From: Bacteroidota bacterium
GTDB taxonomy: Bacteria; Bacteroidota; Bacteroidia; UBA8524
Assembly: GCA_006226545.1 (NCBI GenBank)
Contig: SBGR01000085.1
Coordinates: forward strand, 50,294 to 114,293
Reading direction: 5' to 3'
DNA: 64,000 nucleotides
Shown piece by piece: positions 51,416 through 62,226 of the stretch. Position 1 is the first letter of the stretch, and each line of letters opens with the position of its first letter. The notes below the pieces were generated by a model. The model made no database searches, was not told the origin of the DNA, and was given only the letters and a program-made list of their open reading frames with translations. The position numbers and the translations under genes were made by a program.

Positions 51416-54283
51416 ATGCGCACAGGGCTTTTAGCGATATTAACCTTTCTGTTTTCTACGGCCTTTGCTCAATCGCCACATTTCAATGCAGTAGGCGAAA
51501 GGCAGGAAATGCCCTGCAATGAAATCTACGATATCTTCGAAGACCGCGACGGCTACCTTTGGCTTGGCACCGAGATAGGCCTGTACCGCTATGATGGCAA
51601 AGGGTTTCAAGCGATGCGAAGCGGCAACTTAAGCGGTAGGCCCGTAACCGGCACTGCAGAAGTGGGGAACCGTAAATTCGCTATTTCCTTTAACAGCCAT
51701 GTCTTTGAAATCTTAGGAGACAGCCTTCACCTCCTGCCTATTAGCCCGGATATACTTCCATATAATTATCCCACGCTTATAGAATACAATGAGTCGCTAG
51801 TCCTTGCCGGGCCGATTGGAATATTTCAAATGGACAGTGCTGAACGCTGGACTCAAATCTACAAAAGCGACAAAGCCATTCCTGAACCTTGCCACAACCT
51901 CCAGCTGTTTGCAGAAAATCTGTATTGGACCACCGGCAATGAGGTATGGCAATACGATGGTGAACAGGTAAAGAATATCCCCGCCCAATTTGCTAATCCC
52001 AAGGCCGATACTGCCTTAGTACACTACCATTTGAATGTAAACGCGTATGGCGTTTTTATCGTGAACGTATGGGATGGTGCCACCTTCAAATTAAAGGACG
52101 GACGCTGGGAACAGATTCTCATTCCGGAATACGTTAAGGCCATGCAGGGACGAAAACTCACCAAGATCACCTGCATCGAGAATAACTTCTATGTGCTCAC
52201 CTTCAGCGGAATGGTTTGCCTGAACATGGAATCGCAAAAGGTGCGCATTTTTTACGATGGCATGCCTTGTACCGACTTGGTACGCGACCGCGAACAAACA
52301 AGTTGGGTAAGTACCTTAGGCTATGGCCTGCTGCAAATTCCTGAGTTTCGTTTTGAAACCTATTTTAGACGAAATGTGGCGGCTGGGCAAGACCAAATTA
52401 ACCGTGTGGAAGCAACGGATTTTGGCGTTTACTATACCGGCCTCAGTGGCGACATTGGTTTGGTGCGCGCGGCGGATGCCCCCGTGGAATATATCCAGTC
52501 GCCTACTCAGTCAGACATCACCTGCTTAAGCTCTAGCGGCAGTGGCGGGGCTGTCATCGCTCTAAACAACTACTTGTATGTATTAGAAGGAAAAAAACTC
52601 ATTCTTCAACAAGGGCCAACTCCGCCTGTGAAAGACTTTATAGGTGCCAAAGACGGAACTATCTACTTTGCCGCCTCCAGTGGTTTGTACATGAACAAAC
52701 GCGGAACCTTTGCCGGAGCTAGTAAACTTCATGAGAACTGGTTTAGGGTTTTAAGCTATAGCGAAGAAAACAAGGAGCTGTGGGCCGGGTCGGTAAGTGG
52801 ACTCTACCGAATTAGCGAGGATAAAGTGGCGGATTCTTTTCTAATCGGGCAAATGATTGGCGCCGTTGCGTGGATGCCTTCCACTCGAAAACTGTATGTT
52901 GTTTCTCAGAACAATAGGCTGCACCAGATTGCAGGCAAGGAGGTTGAATCCATCAACCTGAACCACAGCAATGAAACCCAGATTTACAATTTATCAGTTC
53001 ACGGCGATTACCTGTACATGGCCACCTCACAGGGGCTGGAAATCTACAATACCCGAAGCAAGGCGGTAAAGCGCTTTCGTATTCAAGACGGTCTCGCCTC
53101 TAACATGGTTTACGACCTCTGTATTTATGAAAACCGGATTTGGCTTGCTACCAGCAAAGGACTTCAGGTACTCCCGCTTTTCCCTCAAAAGAAGCGAACC
53201 AAGCCGGTCTTTTACCTGCACCAAGTCAATATTCAAGAACGTCCGGTAAATCCTTTCGCTGCAGTTAACCTCAAGAAAGGTGATGAAATCCAAATTAGCT
53301 TGGATATTCTTAGCTACGCTTCAATGGGCGAATACCACATTGAATACAGCTTAGATACCAACCATTGGGAAAAAGTCAATACCGGTCAAACCAACTTCAA
53401 TACACGCATTCTTCAAACCGGACGGCAGATTATGTACATCCGCGTTAAAGACTACAATGGCCATGAATCGGATTGGATGCGAATTCCGCTCAAAGTGATT
53501 CCTCCCTTCTGGGAAACCCCGGCCTTTTTTGTGGTATTGATCATTGGAAGTATGGTTCTGATGGGATTGATTTCTTTGATTTACCTAGCGAATGTGAAGC
53601 GAAAGCAGCGGAATGCCTTGGAAAAAGCACAGCTTAAAGCCAATGTTATTGAATCTCAGCTAACGGCTTTGAAGGCTCAGATGAATCCGCATTTCATCTT
53701 CAACTCGCTCAACTCCATCTACGAACTCATCATCCTTTCCGATCCTAAAGAGGCGGCTTCCTATTTGAACAAGTTCGCCAGCCTGCTACGCAAGGTGCTT
53801 GAAAACTCAGAAAAAGAAAGAATCAGTTTATTGGAAGAATGTGAGTGGCTGGGTCTTTACCTCGAATTGGAGAAGCTACGTTTTGGTAGCGACTTCAGCT
53901 ATCAAATCGATTTGCAGGAAGTGAAAGACCCTTACGATATCATGATGCCAACCATGCTTTTGCAGCCCTTTGTGGAGAACGCGGTAAAGCACGGATTGCT
54001 GCACAAAGAAGGCATCAAACGATTGGACATTGAATTCAAAGAAGACAAAGATGTTTTGTACTGCATCGTTCGAGACAATGGGGTAGGCAGAGATGCTGCA
54101 GAGAAGTTCAAAATGCAACGAAAGAAAGACCATAAAAGTTTCGCTACGCAGGCAATCTACAAACGCGTGGAAATGCTCAACAGCAGTCATAAATTCCACA
54201 TTCAAGTTGCCATTCGCGATTTGCATTACCCGGACGATTCTCCGGCAGGTACCGAAGTAGAATTACGGATTGATTTAAACTGA
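51416..54283 (+). CDS. LytS-type sensor histidine kinase with periplasmic two-component regulator propeller
   Basis: 955 residues. Signal peptide 1-19 (TAFAQ), two periplasmic beta-propellers of reg_prop repeats (about 20-600; IYDIFEDRDGYLWLGTEIGLYRYDG is the clearest unit), a Y_Y_Y domain (about 620-695), one membrane helix (about 702-725), then the His_kinase domain with LKAQMNPHFIFNSLNSIYEL (phospho-histidine in NPHF) and a HATPase domain (LQPFVENAVKHGL, VRDNGVGRDAA). It senses an extracytoplasmic cue and acts through the LytTR regulator next door. Confidence 0.9.
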   Translation: MRTGLLAILTFLFSTAFAQSPHFNAVGERQEMPCNEIYDIFEDRDGYLWLGTEIGLYRYDGKGFQAMRSGNLSGRPVTGTAEVGNRKFAISFNSHVFEILGDSLHLLPISPDILPYNYPTLIEYNESLVLAGPIGIFQMDSAERWTQIYKSDKAIPEPCHNLQLFAENLYWTTGNEVWQYDGEQVKNIPAQFANPKADTALVHYHLNVNAYGVFIVNVWDGATFKLKDGRWEQILIPEYVKAMQGRKLTKITCIENNFYVLTFSGMVCLNMESQKVRIFYDGMPCTDLVRDREQTSWVSTLGYGLLQIPEFRFETYFRRNVAAGQDQINRVEATDFGVYYTGLSGDIGLVRAADAPVEYIQSPTQSDITCLSSSGSGGAVIALNNYLYVLEGKKLILQQGPTPPVKDFIGAKDGTIYFAASSGLYMNKRGTFAGASKLHENWFRVLSYSEENKELWAGSVSGLYRISEDKVADSFLIGQMIGAVAWMPSTRKLYVVSQNNRLHQIAGKEVESINLNHSNETQIYNLSVHGDYLYMATSQGLEIYNTRSKAVKRFRIQDGLASNMVYDLCIYENRIWLATSKGLQVLPLFPQKKRTKPVFYLHQVNIQERPVNPFAAVNLKKGDEIQISLDILSYASMGEYHIEYSLDTNHWEKVNTGQTNFNTRILQTGRQIMYIRVKDYNGHESDWMRIPLKVIPPFWETPAFFVVLIIGSMVLMGLISLIYLANVKRKQRNALEKAQLKANVIESQLTALKAQMNPHFIFNSLNSIYELIILSDPKEAASYLNKFASLLRKVLENSEKERISLLEECEWLGLYLELEKLRFGSDFSYQIDLQEVKDPYDIMMPTMLLQPFVENAVKHGLLHKEGIKRLDIEFKEDKDVLYCIVRDNGVGRDAAEKFKMQRKKDHKSFATQAIYKRVEMLNSSHKFHIQVAIRDLHYPDDSPAGTEVELRIDLN

Positions 54284-54368
54284 GGAAAAGACTGTTTAGC
54301 AGTTAAGCTGAACCATTGACAAACTTTTAACTTGGAATAAACAAGGAGCCTTTAACTTCGTCCCTTTA

Positions 54369-55133
54369 ATGAAAACAATCCGCGCTGTCATCTGTGACGA
54401 CGAAGAAAAAGCCCGTCGCCTACTTAAACACCTTCTGGAAACAACTCGATTCCAGGTGGAGGTAATTGCTGAATGTAGCAACCTGCCTGATGCAGTTATT
54501 GCCGTTAATGAGTTTCAACCCGATGTGCTATTCTTAGACATCGAAATGCCTAAATACAACGGGCTCCAAATTCTGGAATTTTACAAGGAAAAAGAGCTCC
54601 CTTGTGCCTTGGTTTTTGTAAGCGCCTACAATGAGTTTGCTATGCAAGCCTTTAGACTTTCAGCCTTGGATTACCTGCTTAAACCGGCCACATTGGAGCT
54701 GGTTGAAGAAGTTCTAGAAAAGGTTACGCAACAAGAACAACAGCAACAGCGAGAACGTATTGAAAACCTCAAGGGACAATACGACCAAAGTTTTAACCGC
54801 ATCGCTTTACCTAATAGCAGCGGATTCCAGTTTGTAGATGTAAATACCATCCTATACCTCGAAGCCGATGGCATGTATTCTACCTTGTTCCTTGAAGGAA
54901 AAAGTCCGGTTTTAGTGAGCAAACCTCTGGTAGACTTTGAACGACTCCTCAGTGGAAATCCGCTATTCTTCAAGGTGCACCGCAAATACATTATCAACCT
55001 CAATCACATGCAGCGCTTTACCAAAAGCACCTATGAAATTGAGATGAGCAATGGCGCATCCCTCCCCCTATCTCGTCACCGCAAGCAAGAGTTTGAAGAG
55101 GAATTGCAAAACGTGATTCCGGGCAGAGCCTAA
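54369..55133 (+). CDS. LytTR-family response regulator
   Basis: 254 residues. Receiver domain 1-120 with acidic DDEE, phospho-acceptor Asp57 in LFLDIEMP and the conserved lysine in YLLKPA; a Gln/Glu-rich linker (EQQQQRERIE); LytTR DNA-binding domain about 150-250 (FVDVNTILYLEADGMYSTLFL, FFKVHRKYIINLNHM). Cognate to the kinase 85 bp upstream. TAACTTCG ahead of its ATG suggests its own promoter. Target genes unknown. Confidence 0.92.
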   Translation: MKTIRAVICDDEEKARRLLKHLLETTRFQVEVIAECSNLPDAVIAVNEFQPDVLFLDIEMPKYNGLQILEFYKEKELPCALVFVSAYNEFAMQAFRLSALDYLLKPATLELVEEVLEKVTQQEQQQQRERIENLKGQYDQSFNRIALPNSSGFQFVDVNTILYLEADGMYSTLFLEGKSPVLVSKPLVDFERLLSGNPLFFKVHRKYIINLNHMQRFTKSTYEIEMSNGASLPLSRHRKQEFEEELQNVIPGRA

Positions 55134-55259
55134 GTGGATCAGGAAATTCCAAAAATTCGATCATTCTAGAGGAAACCCAAGGTGTTCAGCCTTAGCTGAG
55201 CTATTACACCTCATCTGAAATTGTTCTATTGGATGGCCCAGTAGATGCACAAAGTTTTC

Positions 55260-55267
55260 TATCTTCG
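55260..55267 (+). promoter_or_regulatory. -7-like box of the 55.3 kb secreted protein
   Basis: TATCTTCG, one mismatch to TAnnTTTG, five bases before the ATG at 55273. Confidence 0.35.
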
Positions 55268-55272
55268 GCTAG

Positions 55273-55971
55273 ATGAAGGTTATCTCCGTTTTAGCTGCCC
55301 TTTCTTTTGCATGCATCCCATCGCTAAATAAGCCAGTGATGCCAAGTCAGCTCACCATGATGGGAATCAAGGGGCAGGTTAAAATAATGACAACCTACTC
55401 CTTCTCTTCAGAACAAAAAGGCAGCGATACCTCCAAAGCCTATTACCGCACCATACGTTATTTTGACAAAGACGGCTACATGCTTTGGTCGCAAAACAGG
55501 TTAATTCCTTACTGGGACTCTGATGGTCCCTCCCTTTCTCGTATCGTTTACAACTACGATAAACCCAATACCATCGAATGGAGTGAATACGACTCCAACG
55601 GGGTAGCATCCAGAATGGGCGTAACACGGTTTTTAAATCCGAAGGAATACCGTGATTCAAGCGTCAATCTTCAAGATGGCCAATTAATGCTGTTGAATTC
55701 AAAATTGAATGAAAACTTTAGAGAATCTGAATACGATTTTCTTGTAGTAGATGCTGACCGTGATACCCTGCTAAACGAACATACCAGCATGCTTATGGAG
55801 GGCGGACATGTAATAGCGATGTACCGACACGATATCAAACGAAATGAGAAAGACACTACCGATTTAATCGGTATTCAATACGATAGCCACGGAAACAGGA
55901 CACAAACCTTAATTGAAAGCAGGGTCACCGAGTCGAAGCAGTTTCACATGGTTTACTTCCAATACTATTAA
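55273..55971 (+). CDS. Hypothetical secreted protein with YD/RHS-like repeats
   Basis: 232 residues. Short hydrophobic N-terminus (VISVLAALSFACIPS; the Cys may serve as a poor lipobox). The body has beta-rich lines such as GIKGQVKIMTTYSFSS, IRYFDKDGYMLWSQN, RIVYNYDKPNTIEWSEYDSNG and IGIQYDSHGNRTQT, spaced like the F-D-x-x-G repeats of small RHS-like Bacteroidota proteins. No enzyme motif. Function unknown. Transcribed towards rplS with a shared stem-loop between. Confidence 0.6.
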   Translation: MKVISVLAALSFACIPSLNKPVMPSQLTMMGIKGQVKIMTTYSFSSEQKGSDTSKAYYRTIRYFDKDGYMLWSQNRLIPYWDSDGPSLSRIVYNYDKPNTIEWSEYDSNGVASRMGVTRFLNPKEYRDSSVNLQDGQLMLLNSKLNENFRESEYDFLVVDADRDTLLNEHTSMLMEGGHVIAMYRHDIKRNEKDTTDLIGIQYDSHGNRTQTLIESRVTESKQFHMVYFQYY

Positions 55972-55974
55972 GGC

Positions 55975-56006
55975 AAAAAAAAACCCCATTCTTTCGAACG
56001 GGGTTT
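55975..56006 (-). terminator. Terminator of the rplS transcript
   Basis: AAACCCC...GGGGTTT stem with a T-run on the minus strand (A-run at 55975-55983 on plus). Lies between convergent genes; the plus-strand side has only TTT. Confidence 0.78.
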
Positions 56007-56027
56007 CGGTATAAATAGCTTTCGCGA

Positions 56028-56375
56028 TTAAGAGCGTTTTTCTTTGATACGCGCTGCTTTACCGGTGAGTTTTCTCAGGTAGAACAGACGTGCTCTTCTT
56101 ACTTTACCGCGTTTGTTAACTTCAATTTTTTCAATGAATGGGCTATTAGCCGGGAAGATACGCTCCACGCCAATACCGTTAGACATTTTACGAACAGTGA
56201 AAGTAGCGGCGATACCAGAATTTCTGCGCTGAATCACAGTACCCTGAAACTGCTGGATACGTTCTTTGTTACCTTCCTTAATACGGTAGTGTACAGTTAC
56301 TGTATCACCAGCGCCAAACGCCGGAAACTCTACCTTGGAAATATATTCTGCCTCTACTAATTTAATCAGATCCAT
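56028..56375 (-). CDS. rplS: Large-subunit ribosomal protein bL19
   Basis: 115 residues, normal length. [20 protein letters not shown] (about 20-39), [21 protein letters not shown] (about 43-63), [20 protein letters not shown] (about 67-86) and [20 protein letters not shown] are the family's conserved blocks. It lies at the 30S-50S interface. Usually next to trmD; here it stands apart, 112 bp downstream of the SPOR gene. Confidence 0.97.
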   Translation of the reverse strand: MDLIKLVEAEYISKVEFPAFGAGDTVTVHYRIKEGNKERIQQFQGTVIQRRNSGIAATFTVRKMSNGIGVERIFPANSPFIEKIEVNKRGKVRRARLFYLRKLTGKAARIKEKRS

Positions 56376-56487
56376 TACTCGCTCTTTTTTTTAAGGACTG
56401 CAAAGATAAGATAAGTTTTGATTTTCAAAATAATTGAGTCGAAAAGAATCGCATTTTTTCACTGAAATTATTCTCGACTTTAATGGT

Positions 56488-56877
56488 TTAGGCCGGATTG
56501 ACTTTATCAGGCACCAAGAATAGAGTTGGATAATCGGCTTGCAGCTTGTTAAACCAATACTGTGCTTCCAACTTTGATTTGAAATCGCCTACCCTCAATT
56601 TGAAATTTGGCGAATCGTATTTCATGTACAAAGTCAGCTCCGGGTAATTGGATTTGAATTTCTCCTCTTCCAATAGAATTTGTTTCCGGTCTGTGGTACT
56701 GTATATCTGAATACGGAATCCGGATTCAGTGGAATCAATACGGAAAGCCTCTTTGCGCTTTTCAATCAATTTATCAATACGTTGATCTGCCTCAACCGTC
56801 ACCCCGGTAGAGTCTGTCGACTGGGCATACAACGCCGCCGGAGCCAGAAATAATAGGGTGAATAGTTTACGCTTCAT
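56488..56877 (-). CDS. Small secreted SPOR-like protein
   Basis: 129 residues. Signal peptide 1-19 (ALYAQ) and a C-terminal SPOR-like domain at about 48-125 (GFRIQIYSTTDRKQILLEEEK, FKLRVGDFKSKLEAQYWFNKLQ). SPOR domains bind denuded peptidoglycan at division sites. Frequent in Bacteroidota next to deoC; overlaps deoC by 11 bp. Confidence 0.8.
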   Translation of the reverse strand: MKRKLFTLLFLAPAALYAQSTDSTGVTVEADQRIDKLIEKRKEAFRIDSTESGFRIQIYSTTDRKQILLEEEKFKSNYPELTLYMKYDSPNFKLRVGDFKSKLEAQYWFNKLQADYPTLFLVPDKVNPA

Positions 56878-57529
56878 CTTGTATTAGTTTTAATCCGGAG
56901 GAGGTTCCCAAGCGCTCTGCCCCTGCTTCCAATAAAGCCTTAGCGAAGTCGGCTTCCTTGATTCCCCCGGAAGCTTTAATCTTTATTTGTTTCGGTAAGA
57001 TACGTCGCATCAAGCGAATATCCTCCAACTGCGCTCCCTCCGAATGAAATCCGGTAGAGGTTTTAACAAAGTCGGCACTGGCTTCTACACACAGGGCGCA
57101 GGCACTTTCCTTCTCCGCTTCTGTCAAAGCAGAAGTCTCGATAATGATTTTCGCTTTTTTACTTTGAAGGTGACAGGCTGTAACCGTGCTGTGTATATCG
57201 TTGCGCAAAACAGCCATATCACCGGATTTCAATGCGGCAATGTTCATCACTATGTCCATCTCGTCTGCACCGTCTTGTGCCGCCTTCTTAATCTCTTCTA
57301 CCTTGGCCGAAACCGCGTGGTAGCCCATCGGAAAACCGATAACCGTGCTAATCTTTTGCTTCGCTTTATGTTCCTTGAAGTACTGCTTAGCCGATTTCAC
57401 ATGGTAAGGCGGAACACATACACCCCATAACTCTGCTTCCATCGCTTCCTTACAAAGTTGCAGTATCGCATCCTTGTCGGCGTCAGACTTCAGCAGGCTA
57501 TGCTCTATATGGCTCTTGAGTGAAGTCAT
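56867..57529 (-). CDS. deoC: Deoxyribose-phosphate aldolase
   Basis: 220 residues, TIM barrel. The Schiff-base lysine is in FVKTSTGFHSEGA (about 154-166), the second active lysine in IKIKASGGIKEADF; GFPMGYHAVSAKVEEIKKA and GADEMDIVMNI are the other DeoC motifs. Splits deoxyribose-5-phosphate into acetaldehyde and glyceraldehyde-3-phosphate. Shares TAATG with the secA stop. Confidence 0.93.
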   Translation of the reverse strand: MTSLKSHIEHSLLKSDADKDAILQLCKEAMEAELWGVCVPPYHVKSAKQYFKEHKAKQKISTVIGFPMGYHAVSAKVEEIKKAAQDGADEMDIVMNIAALKSGDMAVLRNDIHSTVTACHLQSKKAKIIIETSALTEAEKESACALCVEASADFVKTSTGFHSEGAQLEDIRLMRRILPKQIKIKASGGIKEADFAKALLEAGAERLGTSSGLKLIQDEA

Positions 57530-60500
57530 TATACCATTCCTGCTCCGTGGCAGTTTTTGAACTTCTTACCGCTACCGCAAGGACATGGCTCGTTTCTGCC
57601 AACCTTTAACTCCGCTTTCATCGGCTGAGTTTTCGGACGATCATCTACCTCCGGTGTGGCTTGATTCAAATCGTCTTCGCGGCTGGTTTGCAGTTTGCTC
57701 AAGTCTTCCTTAGGCTGTGCTGCAGGTGCGTTTTCTTGCACTCTACTGCCGTCGTCTGTCATGATATGACCCTTAAACATCATGCTCAAGGTTTCTTCAT
57801 TCAAGCGATTTACCATGTTTTGGAAGAGTTTGAAAGACTCCAATTTGTAAATCAACAATGGATCTTTTTGTTCCAAATGCGCATTCTGTACAGAACGTTT
57901 CAAATCGTCCATCTCACGCAAATGCTCTTTCCATTCATCGTCAATCACCGCAAGGGTAATATTACGTTGGAAAGCAGAAATCAACTCACGTCCGCCGGTT
58001 TCAACCGACTTCTTCAAGTTGGCAACTACCTGCATTCCGCGCATGCCATCGGTAAATGGAACGGCAATATTGGTTACGGTTTCACCGCGTGTATTTAAGA
58101 TATCAGTAAGCACCGGCAAAGCTGTTTCAGAAATAAACTGTGAACGCTGACGGTAAACCCCATTCATCTCAAAGAAGAGCTTTTCAGCAATCACATCGCT
58201 TTTACCAGCCAAGAACTCTTCTTTGTTCATTTGCGTTTCCGCTGCTAAATGACGGAGAAGTTCCAGTTTGAAGCCTTCAAAATCGGCGGCTGCTTGGTAT
58301 TCGCTCACCAACTGCTCACAGAAGCTGTAGAGCATATTGTTGAGGTCGATATTCAATTTATCGCCAAAGAGTGCATTGCGACGTTTATTGTAAACTACTT
58401 CACGTTGGCTGTTCATTACGTCGTCGTACTCCAACAAACGCTTACGAATACCAAAGTTGTTTTGTTCTACTTTCTTCTGAGCATTTTCAATGGAACGTGA
58501 AATCATTCCGTGCTGAATCACCTCCCCTTCTTGGTGCCCAAAACGGTCCATTACCTTGGAGATACGGTCTGAACCGAAGAGACGCATCAAATCGTCTTCT
58601 AGCGATACAAAGAAGATGGAACTTCCCGGGTCACCCTGACGACCGGCACGACCACGCAACTGACGGTCTACACGACGTGATTCATGACGTTCCGTACCCA
58701 CAATCGCTAAACCACCTTTTTCTTTAACTCCCTCACCCAACTTGATGTCGGTACCACGACCAGCCATGTTGGTAGCGATGGTTACTGCACCTGCTTGTCC
58801 CGCTTCTGCAACCACCTCCGCTTCACGTTGGTGCTGTTTGGCGTTCAATACATTGTGTTTGATTTTTCTGAGCTGGAGCATACGCGCCAATAACTCGGAA
58901 ACCTCAACTGAAGTTGTACCTACCAGCACCGGGCGACCGGCTTCGGATAGCTTCACTACCTCGTCGATAACGGCATTGTATTTTTCACGTTTGGTTTTGA
59001 ATACCAAATCGTTTTCGTCTTTACGGATAATCGGGCGGTTGGTAGGAATAACTACCACGTCCAATTTGTAGATTTCCCAAAGTTCGCCTGCTTCCGTTTC
59101 GGCAGTACCGGTCATACCTGCAATCTTGTGGTACATACGGAAGTAGTTTTGTAAAGTAATGGTAGCGAAGGTTTGCGTAGCCGCTTCCACCTTTACGTTT
59201 TCTTTGGCTTCAATCGCTTGGTGCAAGCCGTCAGAATAACGACGACCGTCCAAAACACGACCCGTTTGTTCGTCTACGATTTTGATTTTACCATCCGGAG
59301 AGATGATATAATCTACGTCGCGCTCAAACATACAATATGCTTTGAGGAGCTGGTTGATGGAGTGGATACGCTCCGACTTCACGCTAAAGTCTTGCATCAA
59401 AGTATCTTTGCGCTTCAACTTTTCATCGTCGGCAAGCTCCAAGTTTTCAATCTCGGCGATCTCGCTACCCACATCCGGCATCACGAAGAAGTTCGGGTCT
59501 TCACCGTTGGCGGTGATTAACTCGATACCTTTTTCAGTCAGCTCAATGCTGTTGTTTTTCTCATCAATAACGAAGTACAATTCTTCGTCGATTTGCGGCA
59601 TAAGCTTCTGGTTATCGGCCAGGTAGATGTTTTCCGCCTTCTGCATTACCGCTTTATTACCGGTCTCACCCAAGAATTTGATCAAAGGGTTGTGTTTCGG
59701 TAAACCACGGTACACGCGGTACAATAACTTACCCCCTTCTTTATCGTTTCCTGCTGCAATCAGTTTTTTAGCATCGGATAAAGCGGTGTTGATATAAGAT
59801 TTTTGTGCATCCACCAAGGTTTTCACTCTTGGCTTCAAGGCGGTGAATTCGTGTTGGTCGCCTTTAGGGATAGGACCGGAAATGATCAACGGCGTACGCG
59901 CATCGTCAACCAAAACTGAATCGACCTCATCCACCATAGTATAATGGTGTTCTCTCTGTACCAAGTCTTCTACGTCGCGCGCCATGTTATCGCGGAGGTA
60001 GTCAAAACCGAATTCGTTGTTGGTACCGTAAGTGATGTCTGCACGGTACGCTTGTCTGCGCTCTGCAGAGTTAGGCTGGTGGTAATCGAGGCAGTCTACG
60101 CTGATACCGTGGAATTGGAACAATGGTCCGTTCCATTCGCAGTCACGACGAGCCAAGTAATCGTTCACCGTTACCAAGTGCACACCGTATCCGCTCAAGG
60201 CATTTAGGTAAGCCGGCAAGGTAGATACGAGTGTTTTACCCTCACCCGTTGCCATCTCGGCAATTTTACCGTGGTGAAGCACCATACCACCGATGAGCTG
60301 CACATCGTAGTGAACCATGTTCCAGGTCACTTCATTGCCTGCGGCATCCCAGTTGTTTTTCCAAATCGCTTTATCGCCCTCAATACGCACAAACGCCTTA
60401 CGTGCAGCAAGGTCGCGATCGAAGTCGGAAGCTGAAACAGTCAACTCACTATTTTCAGTCAAACGACGCGCTGTATCTTTTACAACGGCGAATGCCTCTT

Positions 60501-60837
60501 CCAGAATTTGATCGAGAACTTCCTCTAGTTTTTTATTACGCTCTTTCTTAAGACGGTCGAGAGAATCGTAGATGTCTTGTTTTTCATCCGGCGCCATGTC
60601 GGGCTCAGAATCCACTTTATTTTTCAGTTCCGACATCTCCTCAATAATGTCTGACAGATAGTCAGCAATGCGTTGGCGGAATTCGGCCGTTTTAGCACGA
60701 AGCTCGTCGTTACTTAGGTTTTTATACGACTCAAAATGTTTGTTGATTCTCTCTACACGAGGCAAAAGCTCCTTGATATCACGTTCAGATTTGTTACCGA
60801 ATATCTTAGAGATGCCTTTAAAAATCGCTTCAATCAT
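57529..60837 (-). CDS. secA: Preprotein translocase ATPase SecA
   Basis: 1102 residues, longer than the E. coli protein (about 900) as usual for Bacteroidota. [20 protein letters not shown] holds Walker [18 protein letters not shown] the DEAD-type Walker [13 protein letters not shown] and [12 protein letters not shown] belong to the second helicase domain; the end [17 protein letters not shown] is the zinc-binding SecB-docking tail. It drives Sec export. First gene of secA-deoC-SPOR. Confidence 0.97.
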   Translation of the reverse strand: MIEAIFKGISKIFGNKSERDIKELLPRVERINKHFESYKNLSNDELRAKTAEFRQRIADYLSDIIEEMSELKNKVDSEPDMAPDEKQDIYDSLDRLKKERNKKLEEVLDQILEEAFAVVKDTARRLTENSELTVSASDFDRDLAARKAFVRIEGDKAIWKNNWDAAGNEVTWNMVHYDVQLIGGMVLHHGKIAEMATGEGKTLVSTLPAYLNALSGYGVHLVTVNDYLARRDCEWNGPLFQFHGISVDCLDYHQPNSAERRQAYRADITYGTNNEFGFDYLRDNMARDVEDLVQREHHYTMVDEVDSVLVDDARTPLIISGPIPKGDQHEFTALKPRVKTLVDAQKSYINTALSDAKKLIAAGNDKEGGKLLYRVYRGLPKHNPLIKFLGETGNKAVMQKAENIYLADNQKLMPQIDEELYFVIDEKNNSIELTEKGIELITANGEDPNFFVMPDVGSEIAEIENLELADDEKLKRKDTLMQDFSVKSERIHSINQLLKAYCMFERDVDYIISPDGKIKIVDEQTGRVLDGRRYSDGLHQAIEAKENVKVEAATQTFATITLQNYFRMYHKIAGMTGTAETEAGELWEIYKLDVVVIPTNRPIIRKDENDLVFKTKREKYNAVIDEVVKLSEAGRPVLVGTTSVEVSELLARMLQLRKIKHNVLNAKQHQREAEVVAEAGQAGAVTIATNMAGRGTDIKLGEGVKEKGGLAIVGTERHESRRVDRQLRGRAGRQGDPGSSIFFVSLEDDLMRLFGSDRISKVMDRFGHQEGEVIQHGMISRSIENAQKKVEQNNFGIRKRLLEYDDVMNSQREVVYNKRRNALFGDKLNIDLNNMLYSFCEQLVSEYQAAADFEGFKLELLRHLAAETQMNKEEFLAGKSDVIAEKLFFEMNGVYRQRSQFISETALPVLTDILNTRGETVTNIAVPFTDGMRGMQVVANLKKSVETGGRELISAFQRNITLAVIDDEWKEHLREMDDLKRSVQNAHLEQKDPLLIYKLESFKLFQNMVNRLNEETLSMMFKGHIMTDDGSRVQENAPAAQPKEDLSKLQTSREDDLNQATPEVDDRPKTQPMKAELKVGRNEPCPCGSGKKFKNCHGAGMV

Positions 60838-60906
60838 GCGTCTAGCTTTAAAAAATGGGCGTAAAATTAATACAAATTTGCCGAAGCGCTGAGGATATTA
60901 ACGCTT

Positions 60907-60935
60907 TTTGGCTCATCAGATTTCATCTACTTTTG
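60907..60935 (+). promoter_or_regulatory. purD promoter, near-leaderless
   Basis: TTTG at 60907-60910, 17-bp spacer, TACTTTTG at 60928-60935: exact -7 consensus. The ATG of purD begins four bases after the box. Confidence 0.6.
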
Positions 60936-60939
60936 TGCC

Positions 60940-62226
60940 ATGAATATGCTTGTCTTGGGATCAGGAGGAAGGGAACATGCCTTCGCCTGGAAATTAGCCA
61001 AAAGTGAAGTTTGTGATCAGCTCTTTATCGCACCCGGCAATGCGGGTACGGCGGAATGCGGACAAAACGTAAACTTGAATATTCTCGACTTCCCGGCTAT
61101 CGCCAGCTTTTGTCTTGAAAATCAGGTAGAACTTTTAATCCCGGGCAGCGAAGATCCTTTGGTTCACGGCATCGTAGACTATTTTAGATCCAAGCCTGAA
61201 CTGCAGTCTATTAAAGTAGTAGGCCCGGAACAAACCGGCGCACAGCTGGAAGGCTCCAAAGATTTCGCTAAGGCATTTATGAAACGCCACGCTATTCCTA
61301 CGGCTGCTTACGAGACCTTTACCAAAGACACCTTAGAGGCGGGTTATGCCTTTTTGGAAACCCAACAAGCTCCATACGTTTTAAAAGCCGATGGCTTGGC
61401 AGCAGGCAAAGGGGTATTGATTCCGGAAACCTTAGAACAAGCCAAAGCCGACTTAAAAGACATGTTAGCGGATGCGAAGTTTGGCGAAGCCAGCTCGCGA
61501 GTGGTGATTGAACAGTTCTTAAAAGGCATCGAGGTTTCGGTTTTTGTGATGACCGATGGCGACTCCTATAAGATATTACCTGAAGCCAAAGACTATAAAC
61601 GTATTGGCGAAGGCGATACCGGACTAAATACCGGTGGCATGGGCGCAATTTCTCCGGTGCCTTTTGCCGACGCTGCTTTTTTAGCGAAGGTGGAAGAACG
61701 TATTGTGAAGCCAACAGTTGCCGGACTTAAATCGGAAGGCATCCATTATACCGGATTCATCTTCATCGGTTTGATGAACATGGATGGCGAACCTTATGTA
61801 ATTGAATACAACGTGCGCATGGGCGACCCTGAGACGGAGGCTGTGTTTCCGCGCATCAATTCTGACCTAGGCAAACACTTGGTTGCCGTGAGTGAGACTC
61901 GATTGAAAGACGAAAATTTGCAAATCAGTGCCAAGACAGCAGCTACGGTTGTGGCCGTTTCAGGCGGATACCCTGAAAGCTACGCAAAGGGCTTACCTGT
62001 TAACTTACCTAGCGATAGCGGTTCCATTATTTTCCATGCCGGCACGAAGTCGGAGAACGGACAATTGCTAACCAATGGCGGTCGCGTTTTTGCCGTATGT
62101 AGCTTAGCCGATAACTTGAGCGATGCTCTGGCTCAGTCGATGAAGACCATTGAGTCGATTCAATTTGACCAGAAATACCACCGCCGCGATATTGGGCAAG
62201 ACCTGCTCAAACTGCAAGAAGCATGA
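60940..62226 (+). CDS. purD: Phosphoribosylamine-glycine ligase
   Basis: 428 residues, ATP-grasp fold. LVLGSGGREHAFAWKL (about 4-19), APGNAGTAECG (about 31-41), LKADGLAAGKGVLIP (about 148-162), GLNTGGMGAISPVP and EYNVRMGDPETEAVFPRI are diagnostic. Joins glycine to phosphoribosylamine in purine synthesis. The ATG is four bases after its -7 box. Coupled to the DUF502 gene by ATGA. Confidence 0.96.
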   Translation: MNMLVLGSGGREHAFAWKLAKSEVCDQLFIAPGNAGTAECGQNVNLNILDFPAIASFCLENQVELLIPGSEDPLVHGIVDYFRSKPELQSIKVVGPEQTGAQLEGSKDFAKAFMKRHAIPTAAYETFTKDTLEAGYAFLETQQAPYVLKADGLAAGKGVLIPETLEQAKADLKDMLADAKFGEASSRVVIEQFLKGIEVSVFVMTDGDSYKILPEAKDYKRIGEGDTGLNTGGMGAISPVPFADAAFLAKVEERIVKPTVAGLKSEGIHYTGFIFIGLMNMDGEPYVIEYNVRMGDPETEAVFPRINSDLGKHLVAVSETRLKDENLQISAKTAATVVAVSGGYPESYAKGLPVNLPSDSGSIIFHAGTKSENGQLLTNGGRVFAVCSLADNLSDALAQSMKTIESIQFDQKYHRRDIGQDLLKLQEA